Positions 34,669-46,063 are shown, counted from the first letter of the stretch. The stretch is 64,000 nt of DNA from Symsagittifera roscoffensis (GCF_963678635.1 NC_087068.1:6167907-6231906), one strand, 5' to 3'. Made by a program: numbers and translations. Notes: generated by a model from the sequence alone, not told the origin.

Positions 34669-36912
34669 ACAGTCAATATATTTAACTCGAAAAAATAACT
34701 TTTTGACTAATGGAAAAACTCTTACCGTAGGGTTCTCTTACAATCGGACTTGTACAAAATTGTATGATAAGCTATTTTTTAAGCATCTGTACAATTGTTT
34801 GAAGCTTGTGGCATGAATATTGAATATTTGTGAATTTCATAAAAAAAGTTTTCCTCCAATCGGAAAATTTCAGAGTGTACTATCAAAAATTAGAATATAA
34901 TTGGAATGAAGAAACAATTAATTTGAGCGATCTGCAATTGTGAGCCATTTTTGCACATGAAAGTTTGAAATTTTAGCTGACTTTGAGTCATACTTTGTGT
35001 CTGAAAATTTTATTCAATTGATCTCTAAAAGTAAATATGCCACATCCCCATAAATGAAGTCGCTTCTGCAGAAGTGCATCCACTTAGAATACGGCTCCAA
35101 ATAATGGCTAAATTAGGACACCCTAAGTACTTAAACAGTTTTGCAAATTTAGTCCGAATTAGTTTGGTTTAATTTTTTGTTGTCACTGGCAAAGGTTTCC
35201 TGTAACTTTTCTAAGGGCTGCTCAAATTGCTTATAAAAAAGATAAAGTGTGAGTTTTGACAGCCCCCCCCCCCTCTCCTTCCCTTAAATCTGCTACTGTG
35301 TGTGCTACCAATTTTAATTGTTTTGCAGATTTAAAAAATTATGAAATACGCAGAAGAAATCAAATTGAAAAAATTTCTACACTAGTTTAGCTGTTTATTT
35401 CCACTGAATTGTTCCTAATATATTTCGTAAATTTGAAACGACAGAGCCTTTGCCCTCCATTTCCAATAAAAAATTACAAGTAAGCTCACGTACAAAAATA
35501 AGTACAAAAACCAAAGAAAAAAAACAGTGGTCAAAAACGCGTCAAAAATTTCAATGATATCTTGGTGGAAGTGACAAGATACTTTCTGACTTCAAGTTGT
35601 AGTCCATATTTTAAAATTGAAAATTTTCACCAGAGATATAAAATAATTCAGAGCTGCCGATAAATAAGTTTATTTTTTACCATTCGTTGCTTTTTAACTA
35701 TGAAAATTAAACCTAATTTTAGTCAAAAATAGTATTCAGTTTTTGATGAAAGTTTTTTCACACGAAGATGCAATGCGCAGGAATTATAGTGGTAGATGCT
35801 TCATGCAAGTATTCATGCATAGATAAGAGCAGTTCAAAAACATTCGCGGCAACTTTTCAGGGTAAATGTTACTAAATTAGTTTCGCTACTGTAAGTCGAA
35901 TCAGTAGCGTGTATAAAAAATGAATAGCGATGGCTGCGCTCACATTTGGCACGAGAGGAATAGTGCACACCCGTACTGAACTTTTTGTGCCATTTCACGG
36001 CTGATCATCCATTTAGCAGGGGAGAGAATATTCTCAGGACTGTTCCCCCATTATGCAGGGCTGTTCACAAGTGAGCATGCGTATTTTTCTACAGACGTGT
36101 TCATACCTGGATCTTACATGATCAGACCTGAGTGAAACATGTTCATGCCTGTCGCAGACATGATAACGACTGACTGAAAACTTGACAAATTCATATTTAT
36201 TTATACATTACTTCTTATCTTGACTAATTGGTCTTTCTTGTTAAAAATTTCACTTTTTCAGGTTTTGTTTGAAATGAGTTTATCCAAATTTACCTCCTCG
36301 AGTCAAATATCTTCAAATGAAGAAAATTATGTCGCATCTACATCCCAAAAAAAAGGACTTCAGGTTAGTTTCAGGGGGCAACGGGAGGGATAGTCGAAAA
36401 AACTAAGAATCCCCGGTTTGAACTATAAAGCATTGAATTGAAGCAATTCGTCACAAAATTTTTTGGCCAATAACCCTTCAATTTTCGCGAACCAGTAGCC
36501 GCAATAATTGCGAATAAATTAAAAAGATTTGATTGGTTGATACTACTAATCTCATTGAATAAATTAACAACAAATATGCGACTACTTTTTAACGCATGAT
36601 TTTTGTCTAGTTTTATTTGTTAAGCATTTATTTAAAGTGATGAATTTTTGACTAACAATTAGCTTATGTTGACAGGAAACAGAGAAAAGTATCCACACGC
36701 CCCGCTACCAACGACTCCCTGCTGGCAATTAAAGAAAGATGCATCTAACCGCTACAGTAAATTTTCAACAAAAAACTTCACCAATGTCAAAAAAAATCTG
36801 AAAAAAAAACTTAAAATTTGAAGTAAAGTGTCACATTATCAAGCTGAGTTTATGATGTTGTTACAATTTAACCATTTCTTTAATTATCTTATAATACTGA
36901 AGATAACGATTT
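34669..36912. other. AT-rich intergenic or intronic DNA
   Basis: No gene recognised. A C11 run lies at 35263-35273. A diverged inverted copy of the 23067-type repeat lies at 36560-36640. If the GPCR exons form one gene this is intron. Confidence 0.4.
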
Positions 36913-37095
36913 GAGCATATTCGGTTCAGGCATGGTCATGTATCCTGCAGGTGTGAGCATGTTTAGTTCAGGTATGATCATGTATCCTGCAGGTGTGAGC
37001 ATGTTTAGTTCAGGTATGATCATGCATCCTGCAGGTGTGAGCATGTTCAGTTCAGGCATGATCATGCATGCTGCAGGTGTGAGCATATCTTCAGT
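36913..37095. repeat. 42-bp tandem repeat (~4.5 units)
   Basis: Units of the form GGTGTGAGCATGTTTAGTTC...CCTGCA. The period is 14 codons, so both strands stay open (MFSSGMIMYPAGVS on plus, a Met/Pro-rich repeat on minus). Related, less regular sequence occurs around 36060-36170. Confidence 0.85.
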
Positions 37096-37260
37096 TAGCA
37101 CACCTGATGCAGGTCTGATGCAGGTATGTGCATGCCGAATATAGACATGCTGCATATCTGTTACAGAGATGAATTTTGCATGATTTTACAATGATCAGAT
37201 ATGATTATCGCCAAAAAGTTCGGTACGGGCATAAATTAGAGTTTAACGCTCAAATTATTG

Positions 37261-37641
37261 TTACCAATGTTCGCTTGTTACGAACTGTCGCCTGACTGTT
37301 CGTCTGACGTTTATCTTAGCTTTTCCAAAAATACACTCAAACAAGGTGATTGAAAAAATGTAAGTTGACTCTATTTTTTTTAGGCTGTCGAGTTCAAAAT
37401 AAGTCAACTTTTTCTCAACAAGTTTTTCATAGTCCAAAAATCCACTATAGCCGCAGAAAAAAACGAGAGCAGTCAGAATCTCCATGACATACTGGACCAG
37501 GCCAATAATCCCCGAAAGAACTAGATCCAAAGAACACTGGATTGTAATAAGCACAAAATCCAAAGTGTGCAGCTCCTTATTAAAATAAACGTTCATCACG
37601 AAATAGAAGTTCGAAGCCAAAGTTATCAGATAAATTGGGCC
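37261..37641 (-). CDS. GPCR exon with TM1-TM2-like helices
   Basis: The acceptor CACTTTCTAG (ending 37642) opens a frame with a TM1-like helix (IYLITLASNFYFVMNVYF, Asn in the expected position), a short loop, and a TM2-like helix with CSLDLVLSG (Asp at the conserved TM2 position). The frame runs to 37261, but the exon probably ends earlier. None of the strong-looking donors gives a phase that joins cleanly to the 33596 acceptor, so an intermediate exon or a different acceptor is likely. The initiating exon was not found. Confidence 0.5.
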   Translation of the reverse strand, partial: GPIYLITLASNFYFVMNVYFNKELHTLDFVLITIQCSLDLVLSGIIGLVQYVMEILTALVFFCGYSGFLDYEKLVEKKLTYFELDSLKKIESTYIFSITLFECIFGKAKINVRRTVRRQFVTSEHW

Positions 37642-38093
37642 CTAGAAAGTGAAAGTCAAGTTCAATTACCCAAGGAGTTGTATAAATGATGTTTCATTTT
37701 CTAATCGTTTGAGTTTTGAAATGACTTGGCCAGAAAAAAGTATAGCCGAGTTGAACTCGCAGGGTTAATCATTGCAGATTTCGTAAGCATTTGAAAATGT
37801 GATGGCTTAATCAGGCTATGAAAGAGTGCAAAAACACCAGTTGACATTTAAACACGATCAGTGGTGATGATACATCAATCAACCAAAAATGAAAACTCTC
37901 TAGAACTGCATCTGTCCGAAATCACCTCTGATTCCGAATTGAGTATTGACAGTTTTTCAGGCTAGAGGAAATTATTTAAATCACAAACATTTTGGATCTT
38001 GTTAAGTATTTGCCTCCCCATAGTACCGTGTAACGAATCCCGGTCCCTCCATTAAGACAGAATTGAACTGTAAAGCATTTATGAATTTTGTAC
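37642..38093. other. Flank left of copy B
   Basis: No feature recognised apart from the target-site duplication base pairs at its right edge. Confidence 0.4.
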
Positions 38094-38097
38094 CTTG
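38094..38097. repeat. Target-site duplication CTTG (left)
   Basis: CTTG precedes the left LTR and is repeated after the right LTR at 57015-57018. Four base pairs is normal for Ty3/gypsy integrases. Confidence 0.85.
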
Positions 38098-38507
38098 TGA
38101 GTTAGGACCGATGTGGTTAACTCATAGAGTAATTTCGGATAGGGTACACCGTCTGCTCGTCACGCTATCTTATTTTCGGCCGGATAGATTCGTGCAACTT
38201 CTTAGTCTAATACCGATCCTAATCTTACTCTTTTACTTTCTAGTCTCAGGGTGTTTAACTAGTCTCTGCTAGGCTCAATAGATCTAAAGTATGCTGGTTT
38301 ATTGCGGCTGCTGAAGATCTCTTGGAGAGACAATCAATTTCTAAGTTAAATTCAAATCTCTCTGGTGCTGAAATTACAAGTAATTTCAGCACTTACAAAT
38401 AAGTGGGTTGTTAGTTAGATGGATCATGATTGGTTAATATTAAATACTTTACAGTGGTAAAATATCTAATTTATCTAATCATAAAATATAGTTTAGATCA
38501 GGTTCCA
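38098..38507 (-). repeat. 3' LTR of copy B (410 bp)
   Basis: Starts TGAGTTAGGACC and ends CAGGTTCCA on the plus strand. It keeps the 24 bp deleted in the partner LTR and the 11-bp inverted repeat (38365-38392). AATAAA on the minus strand (38298-38303) is the likely poly(A) signal. The adjoining polypurine tract is weak: only GGATGGG directly precedes it in sense orientation. Confidence 0.95.
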
Positions 38508-39209
38508 CCCATCCGGGTTTTACAGAGTTTTTTAGAATTATCTTTCTGCAATTCAAAGGATGGATGATGAACGTTGGTATTTGGCGAACATCGTATTCTT
38601 GTCCGGTTCCTCTTGTTAGAGAAGTTCCAGGACGCTGGAGTTAGGGGCATCAATCGTTGTGTCTTCTTGTTTCCCAACGAAATCAATCTGATTTCAAATT
38701 GGTTTGCTATGACGGGTTTTTCTGTATTATGTAGAGAACTTGTTTTGTGTTCAACCTCGTCTGGGAATGGCCTGGAGGTTGTGCGTGGAGGGGATGCCTT
38801 GTAACTCGGATCTGTACGTATACTTGAACATCGAGGTGGTCATTGGTCTAGTTCAATGAAGTCCTTTTCTGCGAAGTCAAGTCGTACTCTAAATCCTTTG
38901 AGTTGTGATTGTGGACGGCATATCGGTTGTGGTTAGCCATTCTTGTTCTAGTATAGTGGGGTCATTTTGTCTTTGGATGTTCGTCTTTGTTGTTGTATGC
39001 TGATCTATGTACTGCAAAGTATGAATTACATTTTATAAAATTTTTATTAGTTCAGTGTTTTAATTATGATTTTAGTTAGTTATTTTCACAAAAGCATTTT
39101 ATTTTAGTTCGGTTATTTTGAAGAGTTACTCACCCTTGAGCACCTCCTATTAAAAATAGAAGTGTGGTCACAAAGCGTGGATGTAGCGCGGTGGGTTAGG
39201 CCGGCTATA

Positions 39210-39229
39210 GAGCATGCTCAGGACGTCCT
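39210..39229. promoter_or_regulatory. Two abutting 10-bp palindromes (copy B)
   Basis: GAGCATGCTC and AGGACGTCCT, identical to copy A 172-191. Confidence 0.45.
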
Positions 39230-40013
39230 CTCTGGTGGGTTAGGCCAGGAGTGGGAGTATGATTTCGTGCGGTTTCTTTGAGAGGTCCGTTTATGTGATA
39301 ACGTTTTATGTTGGGTTTATGTTGGTCTTTCTTATGTTCCGTTGGTTGCGTCCTTTTTTCAAAAATCAAATTGTTTTTGTTATGGGTTTGTCTTTCGACT
39401 TCTTTGTGTTTATTATTTCTTTCTTAGACTTTATAATATTCTTCAAAAGAATAAACTATCCAGCTTTAAACTGGGTTAATCCGGTTTGGGTACCGTTGGT
39501 TTTCTTTTCTTAGTCATGCTGTTATTTTATGATTTATGGTGTTCAGTAAGCTGCGTTGGTTAGTTTGGTTTAGTATATAATTCCTTTCCAACCGGGTTAA
39601 AGGAAAGTTTGAAACTTGTTATCGTGTGTTAGAGTTGTTGAGTGTGAAAACTTGAAACTGAAATTCATTATTCAAACATTTCTTTGTGAGCGAGCTGTGC
39701 GAGTTTGGATAGAATTCTTGTGCGATTGAATAAAAATATCAAAAGGTTAGTACTGCATTTTCATTTTATTAATTTATTACATAGAATTTCAATTTTACTG
39801 CTAGTTTTTGGGGGAAATTTAAAGTTATAAATTTTCATCATATTTAAACTTTCTGCTTTATGGGGGAATATTTTATAAATTAATTTACTACATTTGGTAT
39901 AAATTTTATCAGATCATTTTGTGGAAAAAATTAATGAAGTTTAGAATAATTTTAACAAGTTTTTATTTTTTTTTCTGTTTTTTGCAGATAATCGTGGTAT
40001 GAAGACCAAAAAT

Positions 40014-40089
40014 CTAAAAGAACATGAGTAAAGAATGGTTAGTATTAATTTAAATTTATAAGTTAAGAATATTTGTAAATTATACTTAC
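40014..40089 (-). other. Candidate intron in the 3' region (copy B)
   Basis: Donor CAG|GTAAGTAT matches the 5' splice consensus perfectly; TACTAAC at 40044-40038; acceptor CTTTTAG. See the copy A counterpart for caveats. Confidence 0.33.
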
Positions 40090-40252
40090 CTGTTAATTGT
40101 CTGGGAAAAAACCGTGGGGGAAGATGTCGTGTATCATGTCTGAATTTGTTAGTAATTTTGCTAGTATGCGAATGATGTTTTTAGTTTGAAGCAGTGGCCA
40201 AAGCTATTGAAGTGCTTTAATAGTTTTTAGTTCTTCGGTGCCGACTGTGAAC

Positions 40253-41901
40253 TCATAAGGTGTAATTTTGAATAAGATTATATATTTTGTGATTGTATTT
40301 AGTATTGTGAATGAATTCTAATATAGGGATTTCTATAGGTTGGATAAATTCATGTGGGATAAGGAAGGGTCTGGATTCTTCAGCATTAAAGGTCTTCGTG
40401 ATGGGACAAAATATATACATTTGTGTTATTGGGTCGTAATTGCGGAGGATGCCGTGGAGGTTAGTATCTTTGATGCAATAGGTGAAGTTTAGAAAAAATG
40501 GCGAAGTGTACTTAGAGTTAAGAAACTGAAAACGATGGTGTGGTTGTCTTGATGGAGTATGTAGATCAAAATGATTTTGTATGAAGTGATAGTATGTATA
40601 TGTGTGAGTTTGTTTAGTGCGTAACATTATGTCATGTGAACAGTGCAAATCGCGTTCATGTGGTGCAAGGAAGTGAAAGGTTAGTGAAAATAATTGAAAT
40701 TTTTCTTTAAAACTTTCGTAAGCTTGCATATCAGTTAGTGCTTCAGAAATGATGTGATCATATTTTCTATCAAAAATATTGAGTGTGAATACATATGATG
40801 TTTTGATGAAACATTTTTCTGTTAGTTGTGGGTTAGCGACGCGATCGTCATCTAAAAATTGGTCTTGATTAGTTCGGATGATATTATGGTCGTAATATTC
40901 TAGTGTAAATTCGTTAGCTCGGGGTGCAGTGAATGTTTTTAGTGATTTCTTATATCCTATATAAGTAAATTGTCTAGGTGTTAGTGTTGCGGTGAGTCTA
41001 TATAGCATATCTTTATTCTTCTCAAATCGCTATGAGTATTAGATAGTGGTAGGCAAAGGGGATTAGTAAAATGATAATATGTTGTCCAATGAAGTGTAGG
41101 CATTAAAACATGTTCATCTACAAAACTACGTGTGTCGTTAGTGTCGTTAGGTGTGTTTAAGGTATATTGTGGAAATGAAGGTAAGGTGATTGCTAGAAAA
41201 TCTTTCGTGTTAGTGTGGTGTGGATGATTAATCTATTCGCGGGCTGTTACTGGTTTGGTCGGGAATGGATGGTTTGGGAATTTTCTTTTAAAAGTGCGAT
41301 AAGCTCGGTTAGTGCTATTTAATGATTCGGTGGATGTAGATGACTGTGCTTAAAATGCAGTATAAGCTGAGGAGGGTGTAGGAGTAGGTGGGTTTGAGGA
41401 TTCTATTGTGGAGGAAATCTGATTTATAGTGAGGGTGTTAGGGTGTATTAGCTGTTGTTGTAGGGTGATAAAATTATCGAGTTCTTGGGAGATTTGAGGA
41501 GTATCGGGAGAATTAGATGATCGGTCGGAATGAAATGGAGAATAGGTTGGAGTTACTTGTGAAGCATAAGAGGGGGTAGAAACGGACGGGAGTGGGTTAT
41601 TAGGTGGGATTGGTTGAAAAGGAGGCTTTGAAAAAACTGAGGAGTTGGTTTGAAAATTATTGGATGGAAATGGTTCGGAGTCTGCAAATTCGTCAGGGGT
41701 TTCTATATTAGGGTTATTGAGTTGTGAAATGGAGTATAAAACTGAAATATCTGAATTAGTGTCCGAATTCATGCTTGATGTTATTTTACTAGTTCGAAAA
41801 TTGGGTGGCGGGAAAGCAAAAAGTGGAATGATTGTAATTGGAGTGTTGAGGTTGGTTGGATGGGAATTTGAGCGGTGTAGGGATCCAAGTTGTCGGCTCA
41901 T
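40253..41901 (-). pseudogene. ORF X of copy B: unrecognised protein, ATG overlaps env stop
   Basis: The ATG at 41901 shares bases with the env TGA at 41900-41898 (ATGA), an arrangement known for termination-reinitiation in some RNA viruses. The first 183 codons are Pro/Ser/Asn-rich and end in a TAA (41350) that copy A lacks. The ordered C-terminal part continues as a 251-codon ORF from 41008 after a 1-nt deletion near 41025. Residues such as LTPRQFTY, FLDDDR and HFLAPHERDLHC are the same in both copies. The two copies show many silent or conservative differences in the C-terminal part. There is no signal peptide or membrane helix, and the family is not recognised. Confidence 0.72.
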
Positions 41902-44517
41902 CGTGGGCTAAAAAATTTATTATTTTGAGACTGAAAAGCGGTGGTATGGGGTTGTTCGATAATTTGTTCATATGTATTATCATTTTGTGAATGATGTGTC
42001 ATTATGTGTTGAATGGGACTTTGTGTTGTATTTGGTCTAAAATTTGGATTATTTATGATTGCTAGGTTTCGAAAATTTCGGGGAACTAATGATAATGTAT
42101 GGTTTTGTGGTAGGTGTGGTATCTGTGGTGCTGTAGGTGTTGTATCTATATTTCTATGTTCTTCGTCGTATGTGTTTTGTCTTGTGGATATTTTTGTTTT
42201 ATTTTCTTTTATTTGTGCATCTAGAAGTATTTTATTGATTGATGATGAAAAAATTCCAAAAAATTCTGCAAATAGTATACGTGCTACACTTGCTTGGCGA
42301 GTTACCTGTGTGTGTATAGCGCATTTGTTATAGATTTCTTTTAATAGTGAGAAAAGAAATCCTATAAAATTAAACATAGCGTATAAGATAGTTAATTTTT
42401 CTAAGATGTAATAGGGCCATCCTAGAAAGGCGAGAATTTCATTTTTTAATGTGATAGAAATGAAAATATTTATGGGTGAAATATCTTGTGGTCTGTATTT
42501 TTCACCGTTTAAATATATGTAATCTTTAATATCCTTAAAATATCCGCTGTAGTCTTGAGTATAAATTTCTGCAAATCCTGCGGTTTCAGCAAGTTTTCTT
42601 AAATTCTGATCGATTGATTGTCGTTGTATTGTGTCCATTTGTGTTAGTAATTCTTGAAACTGTTGTGTTATAATGTGGTGTTGTATATCAGATTTAGAAT
42701 ATATTCCAATTGATTGTAAATCAATTTTTGGGTTACGAGCGTTAGCTCTGATGCTTTCGGGTGAAAACTTTTTGAGTGGTTGCATTAATGTAATATACGG
42801 TGTAAGTAGGTAGTATATATCTACGTCAGGGTTTAATTGTACGATATTGAGACAGTTTTCTGATCCACATGGGACTGCGGTATCCCAAAATTATGTTCGT
42901 CTTGAAAGTGTGTCGACAAAATGTACTTTATTTTTGTAGAATATGGGGATTCTTTTATAACAACGTTTATCTTCAAAAACATATAATGGGGATACTTTTT
43001 TGGTGCAAGTATAAAACCATAAAATGTTTTCTTCATAATCAAGAAAATTTGATCTATTTCTTGATAATAAATATCCTGCGTAGAGTATTTTTAATACTGC
43101 TAGTGCAAGTGACTGTAGGATTTGTGTCCTTTCTAATTCGCATAGTTGATGAAGTGTTTCTAATTCGGAGAGTGACATTTCTTGAAAAATTCGACTAATC
43201 GTGTAGTCTAACTTCATATCTAAGTGGATATCATAGTGGATATTACCAAAATAAGAATTATTCATTAGTGATAGTTCTTGTAAACGTGGGCTTCTAGTGT
43301 CATGTGGCTTTAGGTGTCCACCAGGTTGACCATTACTTTTTTGAAAGTTAACTGGTATATATGATGTTCGTTCATGTAGAGGATGACCTGTGGCATAAAG
43401 GTCAATTTTTATTTTTCCAGTGGTCATGTCGAAACCTTTTTCGTATTCAACTAATATTTCAGAATATTGTGTTTTGTGAAGTGGGTTTCTGTATTTGCAT
43501 GCGATTTCTGTTTCTTGATATATTTGAAAACGTGGTAATTTATTTTCTATATTATGGATGTTTCGAAAATCAGTACTTTGTTTTCGTGATGGATTGACTT
43601 GTTCATATAGAATTGATTGTATAAAAATATTTTTCGTGAAATTTTATCATTCGAGCGTGTATTTTTGCTACTTGAAATGTTGTTCAGGTATCTTCGGGAA
43701 ACCAAACAATTGTTGCTTGTGTTCGTGTTGTAGGATCACAATAACCTTGATCGTTTTTACAAGGTAGTCTAATTCCTTGATAGATCATTGTGCTATCAGA
43801 TAGATCTCGTGTGAGCTGTATTTTTTCGAGTTGTATTTTCCAATCGAAAAACATTATTTCTTGATATCCTCTATTTTTTGTGTCTGCTTTGCAGTTTGAT
43901 GGATTATTTATACCAATGTGTGGTATCCAGTGCTTATCGTGTATGTCATAAATTAATCTTCCGTGTGCGCCGTTGTATGGGTATTTTTCATCTAGTTTTA
44001 TATGTCCTTGATATCTTTCAAGTTCTGCTTGATGGACAGAATCGGCAAAGACTTGAAAATATACTATTTTTCTGTCGGTGTTTTTATTTCTTGTGATGTT
44101 TAGTCTGAGTAGCTCGTTTTTACAATCATCGGGATTGAGATGTAGAAGTCGTTTTATATTACTCTGGTAGAATGATTCATGGTCAAGTCGGTTTTTATTT
44201 CCGTTTGAAACTTGTGAACAATGTACTTTCTTTTCGGAAAATGTTGCTGTAAATTTATATCCTATGACTGTTGTTGCTCGGGCTTTTGAATAGAGTGTCG
44301 CTATTACAATTGTAGTTTCTATAGCTTGTGGTTCCGTTTCGCATTGTGATACTTGATTTATTGCATATTTGTGTAGTGTTTTTTCTTCATTTTCTTCACA
44401 ATCATAATGTGTTACTAATAAGTCTTGGGGTCCTGTGCGGGGAGAAGGATTTATGTTCTGATCGGAGATTATTAGAAAAAGGATTTGGAGAAAAATCAAT
44501 GTTTTTAGAATATACAT
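41898..44517 (-). pseudogene. env: Envelope glycoprotein gene (virus-like, broken), copy B
   Basis: About 870 codons in three blocks. 44517-43684 has a signal peptide (residues 1-17), a Cys-spaced ectodomain and a TGA replacing a Cys codon. 43427-42891 has the central helical CELERTQILQSLALAVLK stretch and a following Cys block. 42785-41898 has a Leu/Phe-rich membrane segment around residues 120-160 and a cytoplasmic tail of about 130 residues. The Cys and motif spacing recalls glycoproteins of chuvirus-like negative-strand RNA viruses, known to have been captured by insect retrotransposons; I rank this above a phlebovirus-type or baculovirus F-type env, but it is an unsearched impression. 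Broken as it stands; the 5' end overlaps ORF Y and the 3' end overlaps ORF X. Confidence 0.65.
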
Positions 44518-45690
44518 GTGTATGATAATCCTGAGTACGGGTTATAAAATGTTATGTAACCAATTGTCTTTTTGGTATATCTGTCGTATTTATATATTAC
44601 TTCAGTTGTTATAAATGGTGGTGGTAGCGATTGAGCTGTTATATTTGGTGGGTTTAATGGGTAAGGATGTTGAGCAATGTTGTTTAGTTTAACCGTGATT
44701 TCAAATTTTAATTGTAGACTATTTGTTGGAGTATTTGGATGTTATGGTCACGAATGTCTTCGTGGATATCTTGTCTATATTGTTATCTATTAAGTGCCCT
44801 GTTGTGGAGTCGGTTACTTTCTGGGTGTTGTCCAAATAATGGTGGGGGTGCTGTGAATGTGTTCCAATCTAATCTTAAAGGGATATTTGTTGATGATTGT
44901 TCTCGATATCTAGCGTCGAGGTTATTTGGGAAATATAAAGGGAAAGTCGTCGGTGAAATCTGGCTTATTGATGGTGTTGACTGTAGTGATAATGTTTCTG
45001 GTAGTGATGATGATGTTGTTGTATCCGTAGAAATATCTATTGGATCATTTATTAAATTTGGTTCACCTTGTGTGAATGATTGTGTTGTCCAATATGGTAG
45101 TCGTGATGTTTGGTTTGGGGGGTTAAAGGGATTTTCACGTATTTGTTCAGATGTTGGTGTTGAACCTAAGTAATCTGAGGGTAGACTTGAGGTGCTACGT
45201 TGTGAAAGAATTGTAGGGGTTTCCGGTAAATTGCTAATTGGGTTTTGCGGAGTACTTGGTGATGGGGATTGGGGTATATCAAAATGAACTCGGGGGGTTT
45301 GAAAATTTCTATTTCGTCGTGGATGTATTATTTGTCTATTTATTTCAACTGTTTTTGGTTTCGACTAATATTTCGTATTCTACTTAATTCTTGTGGTAGT
45401 GTTGGGTACAAGTTATATGATGGTTCACTTAGAGGTGCCTGTCGCTGAACTTGTTCTAGTGGTTCAGATAAGCGAGCGTGTCGTTCTTCAAAAGTATATG
45501 GGTTATCTTGGAAAGAAATTCGTGTAGATGTTTGGGGGTTTTGGGTAGTTGTAGGTGGTGTCGGGTTTTCTTGGGATGTTGTCGGTGAAGACTGACTGTG
45601 TGATTGTTGGTTAGCAATTTTTGAGGGTTTTTTGATTGATTTCTTTTTAGTGAAAAAATTTATGTTTATTGTATTATTCTTCTAGAAAAA
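44505..45690 (-). pseudogene. ORF Y of copy B: Pro/Ser/Thr-rich protein upstream of env
   Basis: About 390 codons of Pro/Ser/Thr/Gln-rich sequence. The left part is disordered with RISFQDNPYTFEERHARLSE. The C-terminal quarter is helical (RLQYRQDIHEDIRDHNIQ is seen in the copy A frame). The C-run that is 18 long in copy A is only 6 here (45117-45122 on the plus strand). A 1-nt deletion near 45356 breaks this copy. There is no ATG at the head: the frame overlaps the end of TM2 in a different register, so expression would need reinitiation, frameshifting or splicing. The stop overlaps the env start by 13 nt. Confidence 0.52.
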
Positions 45691-45835
45691 GAATTAAAAG
45701 GATTGTTGCTAAGGCGAATGTTATGATTGCCTTCTTTATACATTTGCATATAGTCAATATCAGGGATGATAAAAATGTTATAAAAATTACAAATAGTAAA
45801 AAAATATCTGTTCTACTAAAAATGGTTCGTATCAT
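45674..45835 (-). CDS. Small two-helix membrane ORF (TM2), copy B
   Basis: A 53-residue ORF beginning MIRTIFSRTD, directly after the TAA of TM1 (TAAATG). Two hydrophobic segments flank a CKCIKK hinge. It is about nine residues shorter than in copy A. Confidence 0.45.
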   Translation of the reverse strand: MIRTIFSRTDIFLLFVIFITFLSSLILTICKCIKKAIITFALATILLILFLEE

Positions 45836-46063
45836 TTAAATAAATTTTGGGTTTTCGTACCTGTGAATATGGTCAATGACTTCGGAAAGTTGGAGATATA
45901 TTTCAAATAGGGAATAGAAAATTAGAAAAATATTGCAAAAAATGATTAAAATTATTATAAAAGCTTCAAAAGTATCAAAAAGAAATATGAATAAAAGTTT
46001 AAGTATTGTTAAAAAGTTTATGAAAATGTTGAAAATTATGTTGACTGATCGAGAGAAGAGCAT
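45836..46063 (-). CDS. Small membrane ORF (TM1), copy B
   Basis: 75 residues, more than half Ile, Leu and Phe, with two or three membrane-spanning stretches and a polar end (EVIDHIHRYENPK). It is intact here and broken in copy A. It sits first in the accessory cassette, roughly 590 nt after the integrase stop. No homologue recognised. Confidence 0.42.
   Translation of the reverse strand: MLFSRSVNIIFNIFINFLTILKLLFIFLFDTFEAFIIILIIFCNIFLIFYSLFEIYLQLSEVIDHIHRYENPKFI

Larger units (their letters stand above)
38508..40252 (-). other. 3' noncoding region of copy B
   Basis: 1.7 kb with no sense ORF. It contains the twin palindrome (39210-39229) and the candidate intron (40014-40089). A hydrophobic 84-codon plus-strand ORF (39259-39513) has lost its frame in copy A and is probably chance. 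Confidence 0.6.

Noticed and set aside
39259-39513. 84-codon hydrophobic plus-strand ORF in the 3' region of copy B as an antisense gene
   Set aside because: The homologous stretch in copy A is split over two frames, and T-rich DNA makes such hydrophobic ORFs by chance.
44739-45173. 144-codon plus-strand ORF (and 5690-6088 in copy A)
   Set aside because: It is antisense to ORF Y; Pro/Thr/Ser codons on the sense strand give Gly/Cys/Ser readings on the other, as seen here.
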